Origin: Eucommia ulmoides
Lineage: Eukaryota > Streptophyta > Magnoliopsida > Garryales > Eucommiaceae
Direction of reading: 5' to 3'
Assembly: GCA_016647705.1 (NCBI GenBank)
Contig: CM028334.1
Span: 10,449,546-10,513,545, forward strand
Length of the DNA: 64,000 nt
Shown: in pieces, positions 1 through 19,199 of the stretch
Layout: each line of letters begins with the position of its first letter
Position numbering within the stretch: position 1 is the stretch's first letter
Notes under the pieces: model-generated
The model's input: only the letters and a program-made list of their open reading frames with translations
Databases searched by the model: none
What the model was told of the DNA's origin: nothing
Position numbers and translations under genes: made by a program

Positions 1-2212
1 CTCTTTTCTTCAAGGTAATTCTCCGTACTTGCTCAGCAGGTTGGAGAACACTGGTATGCTCTCTGAAATCATCAATCTTCTGAGCTGAGCTGTTCGGTGG
101 AGCTTCTTCCTTCTCCGGCTTTAATTGTTATAACGTCTTCTTTTTCCCTTTCATAACTAATGCAAAGCACTGCCTAGATGCTACCTGGTCTCCACGTATT
201 ACCGCCACTACGTCATCTTTTGTATACTTGATACATTAGTGGAACGTTAATACCACAACCTTCATTGCATGCAGCCATGGTCGTCCCAATATTGTATTGT
301 AGGGAGATGAGGAGTCAATTACCATGAACTCTGTGGCCTTTGTGTACTTATTTTCTTCCTCGTTAGCCATGACTGACAAGGTGATCTTTTATTTGGAAGA
401 GCTGAGGTCCCCGTTGAATCCTACTATAATAGTCTGAGTTGAGCCAACATCTAAGCTGGGCACTCCCATCTATTTCAATGTGTTCATGAAGATGATGTTG
501 GCAGACCTGACAGTATCAATCAGGATTTTTCTCACTTCGAAACTGGAGATCCAAAGGGTTATAACCAGGGCATCTTTGTGTGAATGTACTATTTTCTTAC
601 AATCCTCATCAGAGAAGATGATAACTAGTCTTGGATTCATGGTCACTGACGTTGCTTTTCCATAACTGCATTCCAACGTTTCCCCATGTATTTTTCTCTT
701 TCGTTTGCAGTTGGTTTCTCTAGTAGTAAGTCCAACAATGTTTATCATGTAAATAACTTCACGATTGTTGCTTGGACCATCTTCTTTGCGCTCCTTGCCA
801 TGATTTTCATGATGGCTTTCACTTTTGGATTTCTTTCTATCCCTTGAACGCTCCTGCAAATAGCCACGCAACTTACCCATGTTAATTGGTCGCTTGATTT
901 CTTTTTTGAGCGCTCAGCAGTCATCTATGTCATGGCCATAATCCTTGTGGAAATCACAATACTTCGACTTGTTCTTTCTGTTAGGCTTAGAAAGCCCCTG
1001 AATTACCTCGGACGAACGGATTTCATGCAAAATCCTAGAGATTAGCATCTGTAGTCTTGGGAGATTTGGTTCTTGACGTGCATCTGGTCTTGAACCTGAG
1101 CTTCTGGGATGAACTTTCTACCTGTCTAAGCTGCTACCCTTTGTTCTACTGTGGTCTTTCTCACTTTGCCTAGGGTGATCTTTGGTTGATACCCTTCATT
1201 CCCTTGCAAATTTGACATCCTCCAGCTTCATGTGGGGTTTAGCTTTTTCCATCAGCCCAGTCATGCTCTTAGGGTTATGCTTGATGAGGGAGTTTTGGAA
1301 TTTGGTATGGCGCAACCCCGAAGTAAACGCATTGATAATGAGGTTAGTATCGCAATCTTCAATACACATCAACTCCTCATTGAAACGGTTCATGTACTAG
1401 CGCAAGGACTCTCCCTTCTTTTGTTGTAGGGCTAGTAGATAATCAAGTCCCTTCATTAACCTTTGGCAGGTTATGAAATGATTGATGAACTGTTTCCCAA
1501 AGTTTGTGAACGATAAGATGGAATTAGGCGGCAGCTTGTGTAACCACTCCAAAGCAGAACCCTTTAGGGTTGTGGCAAAAGCTCTGCACAATGCAGAATT
1601 GTCTGCTCCATACAAGGCCATAACTTGTCTGAACTAGCGAATGTGGTCAACAGAGTCTGTTTTCCTATCATATTTTTCTAACTTTGTGGGGTTGAACTTC
1701 TCCGAGAATGGTATCTCCGATATGTCAGAGGTGAACGGCATCTCAGTTCCTTTCAGCAATGTTTCCAGTTCATCCAGGGGCAGATTTCTCTCCTTCCTAT
1801 TTCTAGGCTGCTGTTGTGAATTAACGGTCTCAGTTCTACAAAGTACTTTTCTTTTTGGTGGTTGGTCACTAGCATCTCCCTGAACAACCCTTTCTCCTTT
1901 TGACGATGTTTCTAAAGATCTTGGAGATTCCGCTTCTTCTCCCAAACTGTTATTAACAGGATGGGGTTGTGGTGTGTTGTTGGTAATCCGTTGCACCATC
2001 CATTTGATCACGTCTACTATTTTTGATATTTTCCCTATTAGAGCATTGATTCGTGAATCAATGGTTTACACTTATGGCGGAAGGTTAGCATGAACCTCTT
2101 TCGAAGCTTCTACAGGAACTTTATTGTTGGCTTGTGGTGAAAAGTCGCTGCTTTGGCTTGGTCCTTCCCCTCCTGCTCGTGATTGCCTCATCGTTACAAC
2201 GATAAGTTTTTC
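1..2212 (-). pseudogene. Ty3/gypsy gag-protease remnant
   Basis: Read on the minus strand, this is the 5' part of a gypsy retrotransposon polyprotein. A start codon lies at 2191-2189, just after the LTR and a GGTGCCGTTTGTGG primer-site motif. A gag domain follows (about 1200-1900), including the run ALEWLHKLPPNSI typical of Retrotrans_gag. A zinc-knuckle variant C-X2-H-X4-H-X4-C lies at about 917-958. A protease-like segment follows at about 496-600, where the usual LIDTG reads LIDTV, so the active-site glycine is lost. In-frame stops interrupt the reading several times, for example near 1628 and 1395. The element runs off the left edge, so RT and integrase are not visible. It is a dead copy; family assignment is by eye. 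Confidence 0.8.
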
Positions 2213-2242
2213 TGTTCTTTTTCCACAAACGGCACCAAATGA

Positions 2243-2728
2243 TGTTGTCAAAAATCCCTAGCATGTGCAAAAGATTAAACACGTGCTAAAAACTTTCACA
2301 ACTTCTTCCTTCAACCTGCAAAACCGATTAGTGCAAGGGAACACCGGTATAGTGTCAGCCAAAGAACCTCCGGCTTGAGAATAAATTAGTCTGTTTATGG
2401 TGAAAGCTCAAGTATGGGATATGGCGGTGATCTCGCGTATGCACTGTTAGTTAGTTGCGATCTTCCTCATGCATGGGAGACGTGAAGAGCTTGGGGTGAC
2501 CTTTTCTTGGCCTTTCCACGGTGGGTTCTGATTACCCATGATTGGGCCTCCTTACCAGGCCTTCTTTTATTTATGTACTGGGTCATTGCATCCTCTTCCT
2601 CTGTGGGTTGGTGTGTTCAGCCCAAAACAATTACCGGGTTATATCTTTCGAGTCGAATCATTGACCCGATCTGACAAAACTCTTAAGACTTTAATGGTCG
2701 TGGGCAAGAGTTTCTCCCATACTAGTTA
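2243..2728 (-). mobile_element. LTR of the gypsy remnant
   Basis: The inner edge is fairly clear. On the minus strand the LTR ends in TTGACAACA and is followed by a TGGTGCCG primer-site motif and then gag. The outer edge near 2728 is a guess based on where the sequence changes to AT-rich DNA. The partner LTR lies outside the window, so no target-site duplication can be tested. Confidence 0.5.
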
Positions 2729-2981
2729 CCAACCTCGAATTATAATTCTTTCGTAAAAAATATGAAATTACTTATTTTTTAGAAAATAAGTAATAAAAAA
2801 ATATTATTATGTAAACAACAGCTCTTAGGTCCCGTTTGGTTATTGTTTCCGCTTTCTCATTTTTTTTAACTTTCAAAATTTTTGGATTAATATACTAAAA
2901 AGTGATTGGTAAATACGTTTCTGTTTTCAAAATCTTAAGAATATTTCTCGAGTTTTTTAAGGTTGCGTATGGGTAAGGGAT

Positions 2982-3021
2982 TTGTAAAATGATGGGATTT
3001 CGAAATCTCGTCATTTTACAA
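2982..3021. repeat. 40-bp palindrome
   Basis: The left arm TTGTAAAATGATGGGATTTC is the near-perfect reverse complement of the right arm GAAATCTCGTCATTTTACAA. It is centred near 3001 and sits just inside the left terminal repeat of the element. Confidence 0.7.
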
Positions 3022-3243
3022 ATCTCTTATTTGGATAAAACCGAGAACAAACACAAAATAACAAAAATCAAACATTACTCCTCTCTGTTCTAGTTTTAGA
3101 ATTGATACTTAGAGCCTGTGATTTCGAAATTTCATCATTTTACAAATCTCTTATTTGGATAAAATCGAGAACGAAAACAAAAAAACAAAAACCAAACATT
3201 ACTCCTCTCTGCTCTAGTTTTAGAATTGATACTTAGAGCCTGT
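2997..3243. repeat. Tandem duplication, about 123 bp x 2
   Basis: Two adjacent copies of about 123 bp (roughly 2997-3119 and 3120-3243) share most of their bases. Both contain CATTTTACAAATCTCTTA and end with TACTTAGAGCCTGTGATTTC. The duplication lies inside the Harbinger-like element. Confidence 0.75.
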
Positions 3244-4189
3244 GATTTCTCGCCATCGCCAAACAAACACGAAACGACGCGAGTCGGTGACTTCTCACAA
3301 TCAAACAACCATTTCTCGCCATCGCCAAATAAACAACAACATTCAAGCAAACCCATCGCCACTGATTTCGAAGACGCGACGAAATCAAGAAACGGCAAAC
3401 CCTAAAATGAAATAAAAAACGGGAATCGGAAATGGCGACGAAGAAACGAAATCAAAATCAAATCGAAGAAATAAAAAAAAAAAAAACGAAACAACGACGA
3501 AAGATCGAAGAAGAAGAAGAAGAACGAAGAAAGACGACAACAAAATACCAGCTATGGTGTTCTCACTCTCCGGCGAGGCAACTTCAACAAAGAATAAGGG
3601 GGTTTCGGCTTCAATGACAAAAGAACGAGGATGAAGAAGACGACGACGAAAAGTTGAGTAATGAAGGATTTGTGAAATTACACCTATTTCAAAAGGATTT
3701 CCAAATCTTCTGTTTACTACTATTTGATATTTGAAGGGATTTTACAAATGCTTCCTACCCAATACCCAAATAAGGAATTTGTTAAAAAAAAGATTTTGAA
3801 ATCCTTTACTCAAATGAAATCTCTCCCCCAAATCCTTTACCCAAACACAACCTAAGAAATTGAGAAACAAAAGAGTGTTGATTCTTATTCACTTCCACAA
3901 AACTATTTATACCACAACCCGCCGATCACCAGGCCCATCGTCGCCACCACGCTAGCCAAGAAATATGTATATTTATTGTCATACATTTTAAGAAAAAAAC
4001 AAATGTTGCAACTAAACATGTTCCTTGTTGTTGTTCTCATAAATTAAAATAAACAAGTTTAGAATAATGGTCGTTTCACCAAATATGTTTCTATTCCCGA
4101 AATTCTCCAAAATGAAAACATAATTTTCATCTTAGTTTATTGGAAGTAGAAACAGAAAAGCAAAAACACTAACCAAACTCCACCCTAGA

Positions 4190-6095
4190 TCCCAAAGCCC
4201 AACCCATCAGCCGTTTTTATATGAGTAATTTTGTTTTAAGAGGCATTATAAAGAAATCTCCAATTCAATTCATGCGCACTTCAACTAATCACCTTTCTAA
4301 GCAATTTTAAGAACACATTCCACCCAAATGTATTCAGGATTTTATTCATGGAATGTTTCTCAAGATAATCAAACTCTAGTTGACAATGAAATATGACACT
4401 TCCCCTTAATTGTTAATAAAAGTTTTGTTCTTGGATTTAATTGTTTTAAAAAATTGATCGTTAACTTTTAAGAACTAAAAATTAAAAAAAGGTCTAATTT
4501 GTTTATTAATGTACAAGTAATAATCCACCTACAAATTGGGTCCACTTTTGGATTTGAGGCACTCTTGTAGAACCAAAAAATATAATTAATAGAAGAGAGG
4601 AGTTTCCTCTCTCCGTCTTATTTGATAATCTCATTAAAAGAAAATGAGAGAATAAAATTATTTTGGAAAAATGACTCACACCAATTAAATGTGGTGCGGG
4701 TCGCAACAAGATAAATGGAGATTTGTACAAAGGCGCTAATTATCCGATTAGATAATCTTTAGGCTCTGGTCAACAATAGCGACCTTAGAGACCCAAGTGG
4801 TCGAGCGATAAAGGACACAATAGAGTCTTGCAAGATGCCCACTTACTCCAAGAGTTACCAGACCTTGTAAAAGTCTCGGATAGTATAGTCTAAACAACAC
4901 ACTAAGAAAGGAAGAATACACATGTAGACACCGTATTTTGTCTTACCAATAAATTTCCTTTTTATTAAAAAATTTCAAAGAAACAACTTCATGAATTTCA
5001 CATGCGTCTAAGTTAAAATGAAAGGTCCTGATTTGAGAATTTTAAGAGTTAATTTGATTTCAAAATTCATAATTAGCCAATCAAATCAAGGAATTAGGCG
5101 TGGAGAACCTGGTTCTTTTCCAGACCAAGAATTCCTCTTTTAGTATTTTAGATAACATTGGTAAGTCATTCGCACTACGGTACAATACTTCCTACGATCA
5201 CCACCCAATCCAATGGTAAATACACGCTTGGGTTTCGCTTGCGGTGGTTGTTTGAGGTTGCGGTGCCACATTTTACTCCCATGACTTTTGTATCTCTTTA
5301 TTCTTCTTAATTTTCTACAAGGAATTAGATGTGATTAAGAGTGAAAAGAGACTGGGAGCGTGGTGCCTTCTCTTAAGCAGGAAGGCCTTCTATGAAGCAA
5401 TGAAGAAAAAGGAAAAAAAATGAAGTGATAACTCATATAAGAGAATCTCTCTTTTCTAGTTTATTCATTTTCTTTAATCCCTTCCTAATAATTATAAACA
5501 AATTTTATTTTTAGTTGGTTTAGTACGCTATGCATTTCACCTGTCTCCATCGCTTTCTCCATTGGCCCTGGACCAAGAACGGTGGATCAATATTGAAAGA
5601 AACTCTTCACATGTTCAACAATCAGATCTTCCTTATCCAAATTGGATTCCGATCCCTTGGCCGCCAACTTCCATCCAAACAAAAAAAAAGTGAGAGATGT
5701 GAAAAACAAAATAAAGGTAAACATGTCATTTTATATATTTAGATGGTGGAATTTCTCGATAAGCGGTCTCCCGAGCACTTCTAAAAAGACAAGAAGTGAC
5801 CTAATTACTTTTGCAAATGATATGGAGAGTCATTAATGATTGTTGGTGCCAACAAATTTTATTTCAAAGCAAAATGAAAAAATTCAGGAACAAAAAGGCC
5901 AACCTCTTTGGATGGTAACCATAGGATCTCCCATACAAAACAACAAAATAATAAACATGAATTAAAAATTACACATCGACCCCAAAAACAGTAAGTAAAA
6001 AAAATAAAGGGAAAAAAAATATTATACTATCAGAAACAGAACAATTAGAAATAAGTAAAAGTATGTACATACATTGCTCTGGTGTGACACTGTTA
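4190..6095. other. Intergenic, no gene recognised
   Basis: AT-rich sequence downstream of the SnRK1 stop codon. The open frames are short and show no family resemblance. The part next to 6095 should contain the kinase 3' UTR. A stretch near 4930-5260 has LTR-like composition but no definable ends. Confidence 0.5.
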
Positions 6096-15240
<9,145 letters not shown>

Positions 15241-15356
15241 CCAACTATCATACATTTGAGACAATGGTACCCTTACATAATTTCTAACGTTTTTCCCCTT
15301 TTGAAAAGTACAATACTTCTTAAGCATCTATTTGAAATCACAAGATAATTAAGAGA

Positions 15357-15792
15357 CATTTGGTACATGGGATTCAAGATGGAATTAGAATGATTATGAA
15401 AATGATCATTTCATTCTTATGTTTAGTACATAAGATCTCATTATCAAGAAATCTCTAATCCCATAAAGTATGAGATTAACTAATACCAAAATAGACTTGA
15501 TATTAGTTAATCTCAATTATATAAGATTAAATTTTAATTAATAATTTATCTAAAAACGAGACTAAATACTAAACAAATATTTAAATTTGAATGAAATTTA
15601 ATTAAATTAATTATTATACCATTTGAAAGTTTAATTAAATTATTATTTTACTCGTTGATATCATTCTAATACTACATGTAATCCATTTCGTCACCAAACA
15701 TAGAAATGATAATGATCATTTCATTTCATTACCATACTAATTTCAATCTTATTGTAATTCTATTTTTTTTCATTCCATTCTAATGTAAATGC
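15357..15792. mobile_element. MITE-like AT-rich element
   Basis: The left end (CATTTGGTACATGGGATTC, 15357) and an inverted copy near the right end (ACCAAACATAGAAATGATAATG, about 15693) share the ATGATCATTTCATT block in opposite orientation. The right boundary is uncertain and no target duplication was found. It lies just upstream of the SnRK1 promoter. Confidence 0.35.
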
Positions 15793-16650
15793 ATAAGATA
15801 ATTGCTCTATGAGATGAACAGAAAAGTGATTGGAGCTCCAACCTGTTCCTTACTCTGACTGAGTCAGCAATTCATAAAAAGGATATGGACAAGTATTTTA
15901 TTCAAATGGGCCTTAGATTCCAAAGCCCAACCCATCAGCCCTCAATACATTTTTCTATAGTTTTTATAAGAGAAATTTTTAACATGGTGTAAGTCCAATT
16001 CTTCCTATTGTGCTAGTAATGTGAGATATGGATCATCGAAATTTATGTAACACCACAGGATCTCACCCAAACGTATTAGCTAAGTATGATATTTGAATAA
16101 TCCCTGATATAAGAGCAGGTTTTCCACCATTACACCACGAAAGTTAAGTATATGTTTTATAACCAGTTAGATCTTTAATTGAAAGATTGAACCTAGTGGC
16201 CCAACCCAAAGTTCGGGCATATTTAGATTTCCAATGCGAAACTTTGTATTTTGTGTTTATTTTTATTCAAGTCTTATTTTACGCAGTAATTAATCAAAAT
16301 GCATACTTTATTGAGATAAAATACCCATGTGACAAAACCAGTCAAACCACTTATTATAAAAATTAGCAATTTTATCCTTCTTGTCCAATTCTTTAGCATC
16401 ACATCGGGCAAAACCTTGGCATGGGATAAAGACGACGAACATCAACATGCGTCAGCACGTATTGGCAAAATAGGGCATCGTTGGGCAATGTTGACAAGTA
16501 TTGGGTGGCGGTAGAACAAGGTGCTTGACAAGGTTGGCAAAATTGGACATCGTTGCACTGTGTTGGTGCACATTGGCACCGTTGGCATATAATGTAAGAT
16601 AATCCTAAGTATGGTGCAAGGATTGGGTTTTATGGCACGACATGAAACTA
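15793..16650. other. Intergenic, unassigned
   Basis: No gene is recognised. The stretch 16420-16650 is rich in a short imperfect TTGGCA / CATCGTTG motif and probably belongs to the leader of the gypsy gag remnant that follows. Confidence 0.4.
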
Positions 16651-17375
16651 AGAGAAGATCATTGTTCGGCAATGTGCGTCGAGAGACAGTCCAACATCGA
16701 TGAAAGTGTCGAATCCAAAGGCATTTTCTGACATGTTAGGGTGGTCGTGGGCCCAGGGCCTGCCCAACCCGCGAAGCCCGACTCCATTTTTTTAGAACTT
16801 GGGTTTTAGTTTTAAACCCATGGACATGACTTGAGCTTTGATTTTTAGGCCCAATCAAATTTAAAATCTAGCTTGAGTAAGGTCAAATATTTTTAGAGCC
16901 GATCTGGCCAAGCCCCAGGGCTATTAATTTTTAAAAAAATTATAGATATATATGGACATCAAACAAGCTCAACTCTAGTAGGTTTGATAATGTTGGTTTG
17001 GTGAGTTTGATAATATTAGTTTGGTTTGATTTCATATGAATGTGAATAACAATATTAATTTGGTTTGGTTTGATTTGATTTTATGTTTTAGCATTTATTT
17101 TTTCAATTAATATATATATATAGGGCTGGGCTTAGGCTTGTTTTTTTTTTGTAGGGCCAGACTTTGGCATAAAAGTAGGACCCGTTCATAGGGTCAGGCT
17201 GGGCTAGAACCTAGTATTTTTTGTAATACCCTAGTTAAAGCTCAGCCTAATCAAGTCCATAACCACCCTTACTGACACGCGGACTACCAAGGAACTAGAA
17301 AACTTCCTGTGGAACATAGAGCAATATTTTCGAATTGCTCATATCTTTGAGGATTTCATTACCACAATTGCATCT

Positions 17376-17385
<10 letters not shown>
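16650..17385 (+). pseudogene. Ty3/gypsy gag fragment split by a MITE
   Basis: Two short coding remnants flank the insert at 16739-17268. The left one reads PKAF in the context expected just before a gag domain. The right one (about 17272-17380) reads KELENFLWNIEQYF, close to the start of chromovirus-type gag. Together they look like the beginning of a gypsy gag gene cut by a later insertion. The remainder of the element is missing: after 17380 the sequence becomes an AT microsatellite. Confidence 0.55.
16739..17268. mobile_element. PIF/Harbinger-like MITE with TTA target duplication
   Basis: A 530-bp element flanked by TTA (16736-16738 and 17269-17271). The terminal inverted repeats GGGTGGTCGTGGGC and, from the right, GGGTGGTTATGGAC match at 11 of 14 bases. 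It is inserted in the gypsy gag remnant, which gives an independent sign that the boundaries are right. No coding capacity. Confidence 0.65.
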
Positions 17386-17413
<28 letters not shown>

Positions 17414-17523
17414 TTGAAAATTAAACAAAATAAGTTTTTACAATTCTTAAAATTTTATTTTTAAAACCCGTTTTCAAAATTCTTGATTTTTTTTAGAAAT
17501 TCCAAATCAAACGAACCCTAATG

Positions 17524-18372
17524 GCATGTTTGGTTGGACGGAATCGAGGGCAAAATGACATTTCATTCCGCCTTCGATTCCTATTATGTTGTTTAGTTCC
17601 CCAATTGAATCACTTTTATGATTCTATTAGAATGAAAATCAAAGAAATAAGATTTCATTTGAAATGGATTGCAATTAAGTCTAACTCAATGGAATCAAAA
17701 TTAAAATTACAAAAACGTTCATTGTTGATTCATCTTAATTTAGAAATTATAATAGAAACAGAAATTAAAGAATAGGAAATTGAGAACGAAAACAAAAAAT
17801 TGAGAACAAAAACTGAAAAATTGAGATCAGAAAATTAGTGAACAGAAATAGAAAATTGATAACAGAAATAGAAAATTAAGAACAAAAACTAAAAATTGAT
17901 AATAGAAACAGAAAATTCTTAGAGAACTGAAAATTGAGAACAGAAACAGAAAATTAGAGAATAGAAAATCGATAACAAAAACTGAAAATTGAGAACAAAA
18001 ACAAAAATTAGAGAATAAAAACTGAAAATTGATAAGAAAAACAAAAATTAGAGAACAAAAATTGAAAATTGAGAATAGAAACAAAAAATTAATAAATAAC
18101 TAAAAATTGAAAACAGAAACAAAAAATTCGAGAATAGAAAATTGAGAATATAAAATTAGAGAACATAAAATTAAGAACAGAAACTGAAAATTGAGAATAA
18201 AAACATAAATTAGATAACAGAAGCTAAAAATTGATTGAAATAGTGAAATATAATAAAATGAGCGAAAAAATAGAATAGTGAAATATAATAAGGACATATG
18301 CCCTCATTCTATATGCTCCCATTATATTTCACTATTCTATTCTTTTTATCGTTTCATACCAACCAAACATAC
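17524..18372. mobile_element. MITE-like element filled with tandem repeats
   Basis: Terminal inverted repeat: GCATGTTTGGTTGGACGG on the left, and from the right GTATGTTTGGTTGGTATG. The centre is a long array of degenerate A-rich repeats. No transposase and no clean target duplication were seen. Confidence 0.5.
17765..18240. repeat. Degenerate tandem array of GAAAATTGAGAACAGAAAC-like units
   Basis: About 20 to 25 imperfect units of roughly 17-22 bp built from GAAAATTGAGAACAGAAAC and close variants. The array explains the long low-complexity open frames on the minus strand, which are not genes. Confidence 0.85.
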
Positions 18373-18683
18373 GAATAAAATATAAATTTTTTGATAATTT
18401 TATTCCATGTTTTTTTCCCATTCTATTATTTCTTACCTTCTATTACACTCTCGACTCTCGAGCCTAAAAGTTATTTTCTTTCTTTATCTATGCGTTTTAA
18501 TCCACTTGACGGGGCTTGTGGGCTGTGCGTTAGATTGGGCTTCAACCCCCACAAGGCCCATGCAACTTAAAATCTCCTGCAAATATTTCATAAAAAATTT
18601 ACAATCCCATTTAACTACATACAATTCATTTGAACTCTAATTGAAAAAGAGAAAAATAAAGTGGAAGACAACTAATTTTTTAA

Positions 18684-19194
18684 GGTTGCGTCGGGTAAGG
18701 TAATTTAACGTGCGATTTCAGTTGGATAAGGTAACTATGAAAAGAAATTTATAAAATTCATTAATTTGTAAAATAAGAAAATAAAAGAGATTTATAAATT
18801 TTTTCAAAACACATATTATTTCTAAATCATTTCAAAATCATTTCAAGAGAGAATTTGTTATTTCTATTATTAAAATGTATTACAAAAATAGATATAAAAA
18901 TTATATTATTAAATTACTAAATAAAAATGTAATCCATATTGTCACATATTTTATTATTAGAATTTAATAGATTTCAAAATTCTACATAAAAATACTTGTC
19001 TATTCAAATAAGAGAATTATAAAATTACACCAATCAAATTTTTTATCTAAAAAAATTATTCAAACAAAGAATCTGTAAATGATGAAATTTTGAAATCCAT
19101 AATTCAAACAAAGATTTCAAAATTATGGATTTCGAAATTCTATCATTTACAAATTTCATCGATTTATCAAATCACTTATCTAAACGCAAAGCGT
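18684..19194. mobile_element. MITE-like element related to the one at 2961
   Basis: The left end reads TAAGGTTGCGTCGGGTAAGG, the same terminus as the Harbinger-like MITE at 2961, with TAA before it. The right end in reverse complement (CTTTGCGTTTAGATAAG) is a diverged partner. A 76-bp hairpin lies near the right end. The right boundary is approximate. Confidence 0.45.
19075..19150. repeat. Hairpin with 30-bp arms
   Basis: Arms at about 19075-19104 and 19121-19150 are reverse complements with about two mismatches (GTAAATGATG... and its inverse), separated by about 16 bases. It lies inside the MITE-like element, so it is more likely repeat structure than a miRNA precursor. Confidence 0.7.
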
Positions 19195-19199
19195 TTAAA

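Larger units (their letters stand above)
2961..3852. mobile_element. PIF/Harbinger-like MITE with TAA target duplication
   Basis: This 892-bp element is bounded by TAA on both sides (2958-2960 and 3853-3855). Its 24-bp terminal inverted repeats begin GGTTGCGTATGGGTAAGG and, from the other end, GGTTGTGTTTGGGTAAAG, with about three mismatches overall. A 3-bp TAA/TTA duplication is typical of PIF/Harbinger (Tourist-type) elements. The interior holds a tandem duplication, a palindrome and a GAA-rich stretch. No transposase is present, so it is non-autonomous. Confidence 0.7.
2827..4187. mobile_element. MITE-like TIR element, outer shell of a nest
   Basis: The left end (TAGGTCCCGTTTGGTTA at about 2827) and the reverse complement of the right end (TAGGGTGGAGTTTGGTTA, ending about 4187) match. 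This gives a terminal inverted repeat of about 30 bp with mismatches. The ends look hAT-like, but no clean 8-bp target duplication is visible. The element is split by the inner element at 2961-3852. Confidence 0.45.

Noticed and set aside
4790-4860. tRNA-like stretch (GTGGTCGAGCGATAAAGG)
   Set aside because: The A-box resemblance is fair, but no B box or cloverleaf pairing follows.
17827-18297. Phe/Leu-rich minus-strand frames resembling membrane proteins
   Set aside because: Products of the A-rich tandem repeat array in another frame.
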